Shown here: piece after piece, positions 55,238 through 63,724 of the stretch
Position numbering within the stretch: the stretch's first letter is position 1
Layout: each line of letters opens with the position of its first letter
The notes under the pieces: generated by a model
The model's input: the letters and a program-made list of their open reading frames with translations, nothing else
What the model was told of the DNA's origin: nothing
The model's database searches: none
Assembly (NCBI GenBank): GCA_031432545.1
Contig: JAVKGX010000001.1
Span: 663,674 to 727,673, forward strand
Reading direction: 5' to 3'
DNA length: 64,000 nt
From: Armatimonadota bacterium
Lineage (GTDB): Bacteria > Sysuimicrobiota > Sysuimicrobiia > Sysuimicrobiales > Sysuimicrobiaceae
Position numbers and translations under genes: made by a program

Positions 55238-56037
55238 GGCAGCTGTTGCGCGTCTTCGGCGGCTACTTCCGCACGACGGTGGCCGCGCAGCTGCAGTACC
55301 GGGCGGTGCTGGTGATCTGGTTGCTCGATCTCGTACTGCAACCGGTGATCGCGCTGGGCGTGTGGTCGGCGGTCGCGCGTTCCCGCGGGGAGACCGTCGG
55401 GGGCTTCGGGCCGGCAGAGTTTGCCGCCTACTTTCTCGCGGTGATGGTCGTCGACCACCTGACCTTCACGTGGATCATGTGGGAGTACGACTACCGGATC
55501 CGGCACGGTGACTTCTCGACGGTGCTGCTGCGCCCGATCCACCCCGTCGTCTCGGATCTGGCCGACAACGTGGCCTACAAGCTGCTCACGCTGGTGGTGC
55601 TCAGCCCCGTCGTGGCGCTGCTGGTGTGGCTGTTCCGTCCGTCGGTCGCGTTCGTGCCGTGGGCCGTGGCGGCGTTCGTGCCGGCGCTGGTGCTGGCGTT
55701 CGCGCTGCGCTTTGCGCTGGAGTGGACGCTGGCCATGGCCGCATTCTGGACGACGCGGATCTCGGCGGTGAACAACCTATACTGGTACGTCTTCGCCCTG
55801 CTCGCGGGATTCTTCGCGCCGTTGTCCCTGCTTCCGGGGCCGCTGCGCGCAATCGCGGAGTGGCTGCCCTTCCGCTGGGTGATGGCGTTTCCCGTCGAAC
55901 TCCTCCTCGGCCGCCTGCGACCGGAGGAGGCCGCGGTGGGGTTCGCCGCCCAGCTGGCCTGGATCGGGATCGGCGTGGTCGCGCTGCGGGCCGCCTACGG
56001 TGCGGGTGTGCGCCGCTACGCGGCGGTGGGCGGTTGA
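55234..56037 (+). CDS. ABC-2 permease subunit (COG4587-like)
   Basis: 267-residue membrane protein with six predicted helices. An N-terminal amphipathic stretch contains LQYRAVLVIWLLDLVLQP. WEYDYRIRHGDFSTVLLRP is a typical cytoplasmic loop of this family. GTG start inside the ATPase stop. The second permease follows one base later. Confidence 0.85.
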   Translation: MRQLLRVFGGYFRTTVAAQLQYRAVLVIWLLDLVLQPVIALGVWSAVARSRGETVGGFGPAEFAAYFLAVMVVDHLTFTWIMWEYDYRIRHGDFSTVLLRPIHPVVSDLADNVAYKLLTLVVLSPVVALLVWLFRPSVAFVPWAVAAFVPALVLAFALRFALEWTLAMAAFWTTRISAVNNLYWYVFALLAGFFAPLSLLPGPLRAIAEWLPFRWVMAFPVELLLGRLRPEEAAVGFAAQLAWIGIGVVALRAAYGAGVRRYAAVGG

Positions 56038-56038
56038 G

Positions 56039-56824
56039 ATGCGCCTGATCCGGATCGCGTGGACGTACCTGCGCGTCGGCCTGGCGGCCGAACTGCAGTA
56101 CCGCGCGAACTTCGCGGTGCAGGCGCTGCAGACCCTGGGAGGGCTGGGGTTCGCGCTGGGCGGGGTGTGGACCGTCTTCGGCCACACCCAGACGCTGGCG
56201 GGCTGGCATCCGGAGGAAGTCGCGGCGCTGGTCGGCGTCTATTTTCTCATCCGCGGCGCGATCAACGCGGTCATCCAGCCGAGCATGCAACTGCTGCTCG
56301 AGGACGTGCGCCGGGGGACGCTCGACTTCACCCTCACCAAACCCGAGGATGCCCAGCTGCTGGTCAGTGTGCGGCGGGTCGAGGTCTGGAGGATCGTCGA
56401 TGTCCTGGTGGGCGTGGCGGTGCTGGCCGCGGCCGTCGGTCGGCTGGGTGGTCGGATCGGGGTGGCGGACGCGCTGGCGTTCGGCGTCGCGCTCGCCTGC
56501 GGCGCCGCCATCGTCTACAGCTTCTTACTGGCGCTGGCCACGTTCACTTTCTGGTTCGTCCGGGTCGAAAACATCCTCGTCATCTTCCAGAGCATGTACA
56601 CGGCCGGACAGTGGCCGGTGGGGATCTACCCGGCGTGGCTGAGGGCTTCGCTCACGTTCGTCGTGCCCATCGCGTTCGCAGTAACCGTCCCGGCCGAGGG
56701 CCTGACCGGCCGCCTGGATCCTGTCACCCTCGGGGGGGCGGCCGCACTGGCGGTGGGGCTGCTGGCGCTGTCGCGCGCGTTCTGGAAGGTAGGGCTGCGC
56801 CGCTACACCGGTGCTTCGGCCTGA
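56039..56824 (+). CDS. ABC-2 permease subunit (COG3694-like)
   Basis: 261-residue homologue of the preceding permease with the same AELQYRANFAVQAL start and LLLEDVRRGTLDFTLTKP loop. About six helices. The two permeases probably form a heterodimeric channel with the ATPase. Start ATG 56039. Confidence 0.85.
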   Translation: MRLIRIAWTYLRVGLAAELQYRANFAVQALQTLGGLGFALGGVWTVFGHTQTLAGWHPEEVAALVGVYFLIRGAINAVIQPSMQLLLEDVRRGTLDFTLTKPEDAQLLVSVRRVEVWRIVDVLVGVAVLAAAVGRLGGRIGVADALAFGVALACGAAIVYSFLLALATFTFWFVRVENILVIFQSMYTAGQWPVGIYPAWLRASLTFVVPIAFAVTVPAEGLTGRLDPVTLGGAAALAVGLLALSRAFWKVGLRRYTGASA

Positions 56825-56920
56825 CGGATCGGATCGCCGTCCGCTGCCGGAGTCCGTCCCGTGGGAGCGGCCGAAGGAGGCGTGCGCGAATCCGCGGCCC
56901 CTGGACGTTCGGTCTGTGGG

Positions 56921-57673
56921 ATGCGACACGGAACGGCGCAACCGGCGGTGCGGTCGGTGCTCCAGCCGTGGGGGCGGGCGCTGCTGGACCTGCTCTTCCC
57001 GCCCCGCTGCCAGGTGTGCGGCGCCCCGGATGCGTTCCCGGTCTGCACGACGTGCACGGGCTCGTTCGAGCGAATCGCCCCACCCGTCTGTCAGCAGTGC
57101 GGGAGGCCGCTGCGGGGTCCTGCCGACCTGGTGTTCACCTGCATCCCCTGCCGCAAGTGGAAGCGCCACCCGTTGGACTGCGTCCGGGCGTTCGGCGTCT
57201 ACGACGGCCTGCTGCGGGAAGCGATCCACGCCCTCAAGTACGCCAGGAGGCTCGCGCTGGCCGAACCGCTGGGCGAGATGCTCGCGGGGACGATCCTCGG
57301 CGAGTCGCGGCTCGGGGCCACGGACGCGCTCGTACCCGTGCCGTTGCACCCGCGGCGGGAAGGACGGCGGGGCTTCAATCAGGCGGAGGAGATCGCCCGG
57401 ACCGTCTCGGCGCGCTGCGGCCTGCCGGTTCGCCGGCTGCTCGCGCGACGACGGGATACGCAACCGCAGGCCGGCCTAGACGAGTCGGAGCGGCGCGACA
57501 ACGTGGACGGCGCGTTCGCCGTCCGCGGTGCGGTGCGCGGGTTGCAGGTGCTGCTGATCGACGATGTGGTGACGACGGGCAGCACGCTGGCCGCCTGCGC
57601 CCGCGCGCTGCGCACGGCGGGCGCTGCGGGGGTGTGCGCGGCGGCGGTGGCGATGACGGTGCGCGACCCTTAG
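56921..57673 (+). CDS. comF: ComF-family phosphoribosyltransferase-like protein
   Basis: 250 residues. The N-terminus LLDLLFPPRCQVCG and CQQCGRPL, then CIPCRKW, form the ComF zinc fingers. The C-terminal PRTase fold has VPVPLHPRREGRRGFNQAE and the PRPP loop LLIDDVVTTGSTL. ComF assists DNA uptake and transformation in competent bacteria, though many carriers are not known to be competent. Longer starts at GTG 56882 or 56861 are open. It converges on the next gene with a four-base overlap. Confidence 0.88.
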   Translation: MRHGTAQPAVRSVLQPWGRALLDLLFPPRCQVCGAPDAFPVCTTCTGSFERIAPPVCQQCGRPLRGPADLVFTCIPCRKWKRHPLDCVRAFGVYDGLLREAIHALKYARRLALAEPLGEMLAGTILGESRLGATDALVPVPLHPRREGRRGFNQAEEIARTVSARCGLPVRRLLARRRDTQPQAGLDESERRDNVDGAFAVRGAVRGLQVLLIDDVVTTGSTLAACARALRTAGAAGVCAAAVAMTVRDP

Positions 57674-58626
57674 CCCGCGCAGCGGATCGGCGGCAGGTCG
57701 ATCACCGTCCGCAACCCGGCGGGGGCGGCCCGCACGGTGGGGATCGCGTTGGCGGCGATCGCACAGGTGGCCACGTCCCCGTGCAGCCCGCCCACGATCT
57801 CCACGGAAAGTGAGGGCTCCCCCTCGATCCGTACGACGTCTGTGGGCGCTTCGGCCCCGACCGCCACTGTGAGCTCCAACCGGATCCGTTCCTCCCCGGC
57901 CCCGATGCCCGATGCCACCTGGTGCAGGCCGGCCACCTCGGAGCCGCCTTCCGCCAGGACGGGCTCGACACGGTCGGTGATCGCACCTACCTCCCAGCCC
58001 AGGGCGGCCGCGATCATCGCCACGGAGTGGGGCAGCCCCACGTGCCCCAACCCGCCGGAGGCCGCCCGGTCCCTGAACTCTTCTTCCGTCAGCCCGACGC
58101 CGACCTTCCGCTGGAGCGGGGTTCGCCGTCGGGCCGCGTCGACCCGTCGCTGTACGACCACCCGTCGTACCGCGGCACACGGGGCCGTCAGGACGACCGG
58201 CAGCAGGTCCATCACAAACCCGGGGTTCACGCCGACGCCGGTGACGGTGACGCCGTGCTCGCACGCCGCGACGTCCAGGCGGTGTGCGGCCTCCGCATGG
58301 TGGAACCAGGGGTAGGCGAGCTCCTCGCACGTCGAGACGACGTCAGCGCCGGCCGCGAAGATCTCGAGGAGCTGGCTTTCTACCTGGTGCAGGTGGGACT
58401 GGGTCGCGTGGACGACCACGTCGGCCTCGAGCGCCTCCCGCACGTTTGGCACGACCGGGATCCCCACCGCTTCACGCCCCAGCAGTTCTCCCAGGTCGCG
58501 CCCGACCTTCTCGGGCGCGACGTCGACGGCGCCGATCAGCTCGATGTGTGGCCGCGCCAGCAGTACGCGGGCGATCCCCAGCCCGATCGGCCCGAGCCCA
58601 TACTGCACCACGCGCAGCGGTCGCAC
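57670..58626 (-). CDS. dihydrodipicolinate reductase-like / 2,4-diaminopentanoate dehydrogenase-like protein
   Basis: 318-residue NAD(P)-dependent protein: Rossmann start RVVQYGLGPIGLGIARVLL, VVVHATQSHLHQVESQLLE, VVSTCEELAYPWFHH, GVTVTGVGVNPGFVMDLLP, VQRRVDAARRRTPLQRKVG and LEIVGG-like GEPSLSVEIVGG. These segments fit the family that includes diaminopentanoate dehydrogenase of ornithine breakdown, not DapB itself. GTG 58626 has gggagg upstream on the minus strand. It is divergent from arcC with about 100 bases between. Confidence 0.82.
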   Translation of the reverse strand: MRPLRVVQYGLGPIGLGIARVLLARPHIELIGAVDVAPEKVGRDLGELLGREAVGIPVVPNVREALEADVVVHATQSHLHQVESQLLEIFAAGADVVSTCEELAYPWFHHAEAAHRLDVAACEHGVTVTGVGVNPGFVMDLLPVVLTAPCAAVRRVVVQRRVDAARRRTPLQRKVGVGLTEEEFRDRAASGGLGHVGLPHSVAMIAAALGWEVGAITDRVEPVLAEGGSEVAGLHQVASGIGAGEERIRLELTVAVGAEAPTDVVRIEGEPSLSVEIVGGLHGDVATCAIAANAIPTVRAAPAGLRTVIDLPPIRCAG

Positions 58627-58725
58627 CCGCGCTTGCCTCCCGGTGAGTCTTCCGGCAGTATAGCCGACCTGCAGCGCACGTGCGACCGAGGGAAGCGCGC
58701 CGCCAGCGGCGAAGACCCCATCGTC

Positions 58726-59670
58726 ATGCGAGGCCTCGCGGTCGTGGCGATCGGCGGCAACTCCTTGATCCGGGATGAACGTGACGTGTCGGTGGCCGCG
58801 GAGCGGGAGGCGGTGCGCGAGACCGCAGAGCAGATCGCGGGCATGGTCGCCGAGGGCTGGCGCATCCTGCTGACCCACGGGAACGGCCCGCAGGTGGGGT
58901 TCAACATGCTGCGGGCGGAGGTGGCCGCCAAAGCCGGATTGCTGCCGAGACTGCCGCTGGACGTCCTCGACGCGCAGACGCAGGGCAGCATCGGTTATCT
59001 GCTGCTCGAGAGCCTCGAACGGGCGTTCACGCGCCCCGGAGTCCGACGACCGATCGCGGTGCTGGTCACCCGCGTGGTCGTGGACGACCATGATCCGGCC
59101 TTCGCCCAGCCGACCAAGCCGGTCGGTCCCTACTATACGGAGGAAGAGGCGCTCGCACTGCAGCGCGAGGAAGGCTGGAAGATGATGGAGCAGGAGCGGG
59201 GGTGGCGGCGCGTGGTGCCCTCTCCGCGCCCTCTGGAGATCGTCGAACTGGATGCGATCCGCATCCTGCTCCAACAAGGCTACATCGTCATCGCTGGGGG
59301 CGGAGGCGGCATCCCGGTCGTGCGGCAACGGGACGGGACGCTGCGCGGCGTCGAGGCGGTCGTAGACAAGGATCTGGCGTCGTCGTTGCTCGCGCAGGCT
59401 TTCGATGCCGAGCTGTTTTTGATCTCCACGGGCGTGCCGCAGGTGGCGCTAGACTTCGGCCGGCCGACGCAGCGCTGGGTGGATCACATGACGGCCGCCC
59501 AAGCCCGGCGATATCTGGAAGAAGGACACTTCCCGCCGGGCAGCATGGGACCCAAGATCGAAGCGGCGGTGGCCTACCTGGAGGCCGGGGGCAGGCAGGT
59601 CGTGATCACCTCGCCCGACTCGCTGCTGAGTGCGCTGCGGGGGGATACGGGGACGCGGATCACCGCCTGA
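58726..59670 (+). CDS. arcC: carbamate kinase
   Basis: 314 residues: VVAIGGNSLI, LLTHGNGPQVGFNMLR, DAQTQGSIGYLL, QPTKPVGPYYTEEEA, GGGGGIPVV, VDKDLASSLLA, GSMGPKIEAAVAYLEAGG. Makes ATP from carbamoyl phosphate in arginine, citrulline or purine breakdown, or the reverse. No arcA/arcB is present in the window. Confidence 0.94.
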   Translation: MRGLAVVAIGGNSLIRDERDVSVAAEREAVRETAEQIAGMVAEGWRILLTHGNGPQVGFNMLRAEVAAKAGLLPRLPLDVLDAQTQGSIGYLLLESLERAFTRPGVRRPIAVLVTRVVVDDHDPAFAQPTKPVGPYYTEEEALALQREEGWKMMEQERGWRRVVPSPRPLEIVELDAIRILLQQGYIVIAGGGGGIPVVRQRDGTLRGVEAVVDKDLASSLLAQAFDAELFLISTGVPQVALDFGRPTQRWVDHMTAAQARRYLEEGHFPPGSMGPKIEAAVAYLEAGGRQVVITSPDSLLSALRGDTGTRITA

Positions 59671-59692
59671 AGGGCGGAGGGGAGGCACCGTC

Positions 59693-60883
59693 GTGCACGA
59701 ATCCAAGCTGTCTTCTCTGATGTCGCGCCTGGGAACCGAGACGGCATTCGAGGTGTTGGCGCGCGCGCGGGCGCTGGAGGCGCGGGGGCGCCACGTCGTC
59801 CACCTGGAAATTGGGGAACCCGACTTCGACACCCCCGCGTTCATCAAGCAGGCGGCGGTGCAGGCGTTGGAGGAAGGCTACACCCACTACACGCCGGCGG
59901 CCGGTCTGCCGCAGGCGCGGGAGGCGGTCGCGCGCTACGTCTCGCGCACTCGCGGGCTGTCGGTGGATCCCTCCGAGGTGGTGATCACGCCCGGCGGCAA
60001 ACCGGTGATGTCGTTTGCGATCCTCGCGCTCGTCGACGCGGGCGAGGAGGTCATCTACCCGAATCCGGGATTCCCGATTTACGAGTCGATGATCCGCTGG
60101 GTGGGCGCGGTCCCCAAGCCGCTGCCGTTGCGCGAGGAGCACGACTTCCGGGCCGACCCTGACGAACTGCGCGACCTGGTGAGCCCCCGGACGCGCATGC
60201 TGATCCTGAACTCGCCGCATAACCCGTGTGGGTCGGTGCTGTCGCTTCAGGACGTCGCGGCGATCGCGGAGATCTGCACCGAGCGCGACATCTACGTGCT
60301 GTCGGACGAGATCTACAGCCGCATCCTCTACGACACAGAACACGTGAGCATCGCGGCGTTTCCCGGCATGCGCGAGCGCACGATCCTCCTCGACGGGTTC
60401 TCCAAGACGTACGCGATGACCGGGTGGCGGCTGGGGTATGGGGTGATGCCCCCGCGCGTCGCGCAGGCGGTCACGCAGTTGATGATCAACGTGAACTCGT
60501 GCACGGCTGCGTTCACCCAGATCGCCGGAATCGCCGCGCTGGAGGGACCGCAGGAAGAGGTCGACGCGATGGTGGCGGAGTTCCGCCACCGCCGGGATGC
60601 CATCGTCGCGGGTCTCAACGCGATCGAGGGGATCCGTTGCCGTCCTCCGGCCGGTGCCTTCTATGCGTTCCCCAACGTGAGTGCGCTCGACCCGGACGGC
60701 CGGCGCTTTGCCGACTACCTCCTCGACGAAGCCGGCGTCGCCGTACTCGCCGGCACCGCCTTCGGCGAGTATGGCCGGGGATATCTGCGCATCTCGTACG
60801 CCAACAGCCTGGCCAACATCCAGGAGGCGCTCCGGCGCATCGGGGAAGCGGCCAGAGCGTTCCGGTCGGAGGTCCGGGCCTAG
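59693..60883 (+). CDS. PLP-dependent class I/II aminotransferase
   Basis: 396 residues, AspC/AlaT-like fold type I. LEIGEPDFDTP, YTHYTPAAGLPQAREAVARY, NSPHNPCGSVL, VLSDEIYSRILYD, and the PLP-lysine motif DGFSKTYAMTGWRLGYG are visible; the C-terminal arginine is in GYLRISYANS. GTG 59693 follows gcggaggggagg. Substrate not predictable; the neighbours suggest amino acid catabolism. Confidence 0.92.
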   Translation: MHESKLSSLMSRLGTETAFEVLARARALEARGRHVVHLEIGEPDFDTPAFIKQAAVQALEEGYTHYTPAAGLPQAREAVARYVSRTRGLSVDPSEVVITPGGKPVMSFAILALVDAGEEVIYPNPGFPIYESMIRWVGAVPKPLPLREEHDFRADPDELRDLVSPRTRMLILNSPHNPCGSVLSLQDVAAIAEICTERDIYVLSDEIYSRILYDTEHVSIAAFPGMRERTILLDGFSKTYAMTGWRLGYGVMPPRVAQAVTQLMINVNSCTAAFTQIAGIAALEGPQEEVDAMVAEFRHRRDAIVAGLNAIEGIRCRPPAGAFYAFPNVSALDPDGRRFADYLLDEAGVAVLAGTAFGEYGRGYLRISYANSLANIQEALRRIGEAARAFRSEVRA

Positions 60884-60927
60884 CGCGATGCCGCGAACCG
60901 CGTCGCTTCGGACGACGTTCTCCGGGT

Positions 60928-61224
60928 ATGATGCTGGAATTCGTGCGCAACGATCAAGAACTCGGCTCGGTGCTGGCGCATGAGGTCGCCCACGCAAACC
61001 AGCGGCACCACGTGCAACTGCTCGAACGGAACTTCACGCCGGCCGTCGTGGCCGCGGTGCTGACGGGCGGGAATCCGGACGCCGCTGCAGTCGCCGACTT
61101 CGTGCGCTTCCTGCTCACGCGGGGGTTCAGCCGCGAGTTCGAGGCCGACCGGGTGGGCGTGCGGTTGATGCACCGGGGGCGGGCGACTGCATCGTGCGCG
61201 TCCGGGAGGAGTTGCGCCGCCTGA
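60928..61224 (+). pseudogene. remnant of an M48 metalloprotease
   Basis: From ATG 60928 the frame reads EFVRNDQELGSVLAHEVAH, an HEXXH zinc site, and later FSREFEADRVGVRLM with the third ligand. The N-terminal membrane/secretion part and the C-terminal half normal for M48 (usually 250 residues or more) are missing; after RLM the sequence loses similarity. It looks like an internal fragment left by deletion. Confidence 0.65.
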
Positions 61225-61263
61225 GTATCGGGTGTAGGGGTCGATCCTCGGAGGCCGGCGGTC

Positions 61264-62079
61264 TCAGTACACGATCACCCGCGCCCGAAACGAACCGCCG
61301 ATCCCCGCGCCGGACGCCGGGGCACCCCAGACGGTCACCATGCTGCCCAGTGGGATCTCCTCGAACGACCCGAGCCTACCGCCCGAGATGAGGAAGACGT
61401 CGCCGGCCACGTCCACGGCAACGAGGCCGTTGAGGATCAGGAGCCTCGTCGGGCTGTTCTTGGCGGTGACGACGCCGCCAATCGACGTCGCGGCGGCGAA
61501 CGTGACTTCGATCTGCCTCGCCACCAGCGCACCGTCGCCGACCGTGCCCCGGACGTTCACGATGTCGTCGTGGGAGAGGGAGGCGACGGACTGTCGCTGT
61601 CCGACGACACGTGTCTGGTCCGTCAACCATACCCGAAGGCTGCTGCCGTCGCGCTGCAAGACGGTGAGCACGTTGGGACCGCGCAGGACGATGACGCCGG
61701 TCGCGATCCGCCCTGCTGTGGCGTCGCGGCGTCCTTCGACTTCCACCTTCAGGGCCAGCACACGCCCATCGTCCAGCCGCAGCCCCTCGACCTCCACGCG
61801 GTCGCCCACGCGCAGGTCGCGCAGGCTACCGCGCCGGGTGTCGCGACGCCGGTCGACCTCGAAGCGCGTGAAGCTCTGGACCCAAACCGTCACGAGTGCG
61901 AAGCCGCTGCGGTCCACGTGGACGCTGAACGTGCTGTTCCAGGGCGCCAGGGCGACGGCGGTTCCCTCGAACTTTACGCGTCCGGACTTCACGCGCCCGG
62001 AATGCCGGTGTGCCAGGGCCGGAGTCAGGGAGAAGACGGCGATCGTCACGGCCAGCGGTACGGCCAGCGAGCGGCGCAT
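61264..62079 (-). CDS. secreted DUF5666-like beta-repeat protein
   Basis: 271 residues with a signal peptide (LAVPLAVTIAVFSLTPALA). Three or four OB-like repeats follow (VGDRVEVEGLRLDDGRVLA, HDDIVNVRGTVGDGALVAR, LGSMVTVWGAPASGAG), as in DUF5666 proteins. Role unknown. ATG 62079 is 9 bases after GGAGG on the minus strand; a GTG two codons earlier is possible. Confidence 0.75.
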   Translation of the reverse strand: MRRSLAVPLAVTIAVFSLTPALAHRHSGRVKSGRVKFEGTAVALAPWNSTFSVHVDRSGFALVTVWVQSFTRFEVDRRRDTRRGSLRDLRVGDRVEVEGLRLDDGRVLALKVEVEGRRDATAGRIATGVIVLRGPNVLTVLQRDGSSLRVWLTDQTRVVGQRQSVASLSHDDIVNVRGTVGDGALVARQIEVTFAAATSIGGVVTAKNSPTRLLILNGLVAVDVAGDVFLISGGRLGSFEEIPLGSMVTVWGAPASGAGIGGSFRARVIVY

Positions 62080-62227
62080 CGTCACACCCCTCCTTTGATC
62101 GCTCCCCTACCCATTACGGGCAGCGTCGGGAAAACGTTTTGTGCATGGGTTGGACGTCGGGCAGTTCAGGCGCGAATTCCAGCTCGACGAGCGTTTGATC
62201 CACCGAAGCGGAGACTGGGGGTACACG

Positions 62228-63481
62228 ATGCACGCCCGGCGTGCGATCTGGATCGGGCCCGGCGAGGTGGGCTGGCTCGTCGTCCACTTTCCGTACGACC
62301 CGCAGTGCGTGGCGAAGATCAAGACCATCGCCGGCCGCCGCTGGCATCCTGAGGGGAAGTACTGGACAGTTCCCCGCACCGATGGAGTCCTCGCGCGCCT
62401 GCTGGCGCTGTTTGCGGGCCGTCCTGTTGAGGTGGACCCTGCGCTTCGCCCTGCAGATCGCCGCCGGGAATCGGCCACACCGGCCGACCCTGCGGCTGCT
62501 CACCCCTTGCCTGGGCCGCCCGGGCTCCTGGATCGGGCCCGTCAGGCCCTCCGTGCCCGCCACTACAGCCGGAGGACCGAACAGGCGTATGCGGCCTGGA
62601 TTGCGCGGTTCGTTGGGTTCCATGGTGGGCGCGATCCCGGCGAGATGGGAGAGCGGGAAGTCAACGCGTTCCTGACCCACCTGGCCGTCAGCGACCGTGT
62701 GGCCGCCTCGACGCAGAACCAGGCCCTGGCCGCCCTCCTCTTTCTGTACCACAGCGTCTTGCAGCACCCGTTGGGCCGGGTCGAAGGGGTCGTGCGGGCG
62801 AGGCGCCCTCGACGGGTGCCGGTCGTCCTGAGCCGTCAGGAGGTCAGTGCAATACTGGACGGTCTCGATGGGACCACGCGTCTGGTCTGTGCGCTGCTGT
62901 ACGGCTCCGGGCTGCGCCTGCTGGAGTGCCTGCGCCTGAGAGTGAAGGACATCGACTTCCAGCGCCACGAGGTGACCGTCCGCGACGGCAAGGGCGGTAA
63001 GGACCGGGTGACCATGTTGCCCGCCGCCGTGGCTGGCCAGTTGCAGGCTCATCTCGAGCGGATCCGCCGCCAGCATGCGAAGGATCTGGCGCGAGGCCTG
63101 GGTCGGGCGCCGATGCCGGACGCCCTTGCCCGCAAGTTCCCAGGGGCCGACCGCCAGTGGGCCTGGCAGTGGGTCTTCCCGTCCTCGTCCCACTATGTCG
63201 AGCCTTCGACGGGCGTGCGCCACCGGCACCACCTGCACGAGTCGGTCATCCAGCGGGCGGTGAAGGAGGCGATCCGCCGGGTGGGGGTGACCAAACACGC
63301 GTCCTGCCATTCCTTCAGGCACTCGTTCGCCACACACCTCCTGGAAGACGGGTACGACATCCGGACGGTGCAGGAGTTACTCGGCCACAAGGACGTGAAG
63401 ACCACGATGATCTACACCCACGTGCTGAATCGCGGCGGGAAGGGGGTCAGGAGCCCGATGGACGGGCTACACCCCGGTTGA
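62228..63481 (+). CDS. integron-type tyrosine recombinase with HARP-like N-terminal domain
   Basis: About 417 residues. Residues 20-62 resemble the HARP fold ([31 protein letters not shown]). A SAM-like N-terminal core-binding domain follows ([18 protein letters not shown]), then the catalytic domain with Arg230 (YGSGLRLLE), the GKGGKDR lysine near 258, His361-x2-Arg364-His365 ([10 protein letters not shown]), His387 ([10 protein letters not shown]) and Tyr396 ([11 protein letters not shown]). Between the Arg and His boxes lies [17 protein letters not shown] plus [14 protein letters not shown], the extra segment that marks IntI integrases and lets them use folded attC DNA. A GTG at 62141, just after the palindrome aaaacgtttt, would add 29 residues. 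att-like sites follow directly downstream. Confidence 0.88.
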   Translation: MHARRAIWIGPGEVGWLVVHFPYDPQCVAKIKTIAGRRWHPEGKYWTVPRTDGVLARLLALFAGRPVEVDPALRPADRRRESATPADPAAAHPLPGPPGLLDRARQALRARHYSRRTEQAYAAWIARFVGFHGGRDPGEMGEREVNAFLTHLAVSDRVAASTQNQALAALLFLYHSVLQHPLGRVEGVVRARRPRRVPVVLSRQEVSAILDGLDGTTRLVCALLYGSGLRLLECLRLRVKDIDFQRHEVTVRDGKGGKDRVTMLPAAVAGQLQAHLERIRRQHAKDLARGLGRAPMPDALARKFPGADRQWAWQWVFPSSSHYVEPSTGVRHRHHLHESVIQRAVKEAIRRVGVTKHASCHSFRHSFATHLLEDGYDIRTVQELLGHKDVKTTMIYTHVLNRGGKGVRSPMDGLHPG

Positions 63482-63522
63482 GCCTCGCTGACCTTGGGGT
63501 GTTAGGCTGACCGGTGGGGCAG

Positions 63523-63528
63523 TATAAT
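63523..63528 (+). promoter_or_regulatory. -10 element that could act as cassette promoter
   Basis: TATAAT 16 bases after the GTTAGGC of copy 1 and pointing towards the AT-richer gene. The best upstream hexamer is TTAGGC at a short 15-base spacing. It may be an integron Pc-type promoter. Confidence 0.45.
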
Positions 63529-63593
63529 GCCTGGCAAGGGGGGCCCGGCGGGATGGCGGGAACTCGGAGGGGACAAGCGACTGCGGGTGGGAC

Positions 63594-63641
63594 GGGCAAC
63601 TGGCCCCGTCGTCTTAGGCTGACAGGGACGGGGTGTTAGGC
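63594..63641 (+). other. compact attC-like hairpin
   Basis: Order of elements: GGGCAAC, TGG, CCCCGTC (63604-63610), 16-base loop containing repeat copy 2, GACGGGG (63627-63633), T, GTTAGGC (63635-63641). The inner arms pair perfectly over 7 bp. The outer AAC/GTT pair as R''/R' cores would, with unequal spacers (three versus one base), a known attC feature. At 48 bases it is shorter than usual attC sites, and the R'' box fits poorly to RYYYAAC. Confidence 0.45.
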
Positions 63642-63724
63642 TGGTCGGTCTAAACATGAGTTAGCTGGCTTCGCTGAAAATGCAACATCACTTTACGTAT
63701 TCCAAACGTTGAAGGAATTGAATC

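Larger units (their letters stand above)
63499..63648. repeat. three GTTAGGC-type direct repeats (candidate attI/att sites)
   Basis: Copy 1 at 63499-63514 and copy 3 at 63633-63648 share 14 of 16 bases (gtgttaggctg then a/g, c/t, cgg). Copy 2 at 63611-63626 reads gtcttaggctgacagg. Copies 1 and 3 contain GTTAGGC, which fits the integron core GTTRRRY, cut between G and T. Copy 1 begins 18 bases after the integrase stop. The 134-base period from copy 1 to copy 3 could be one short cassette. Confidence 0.6.
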
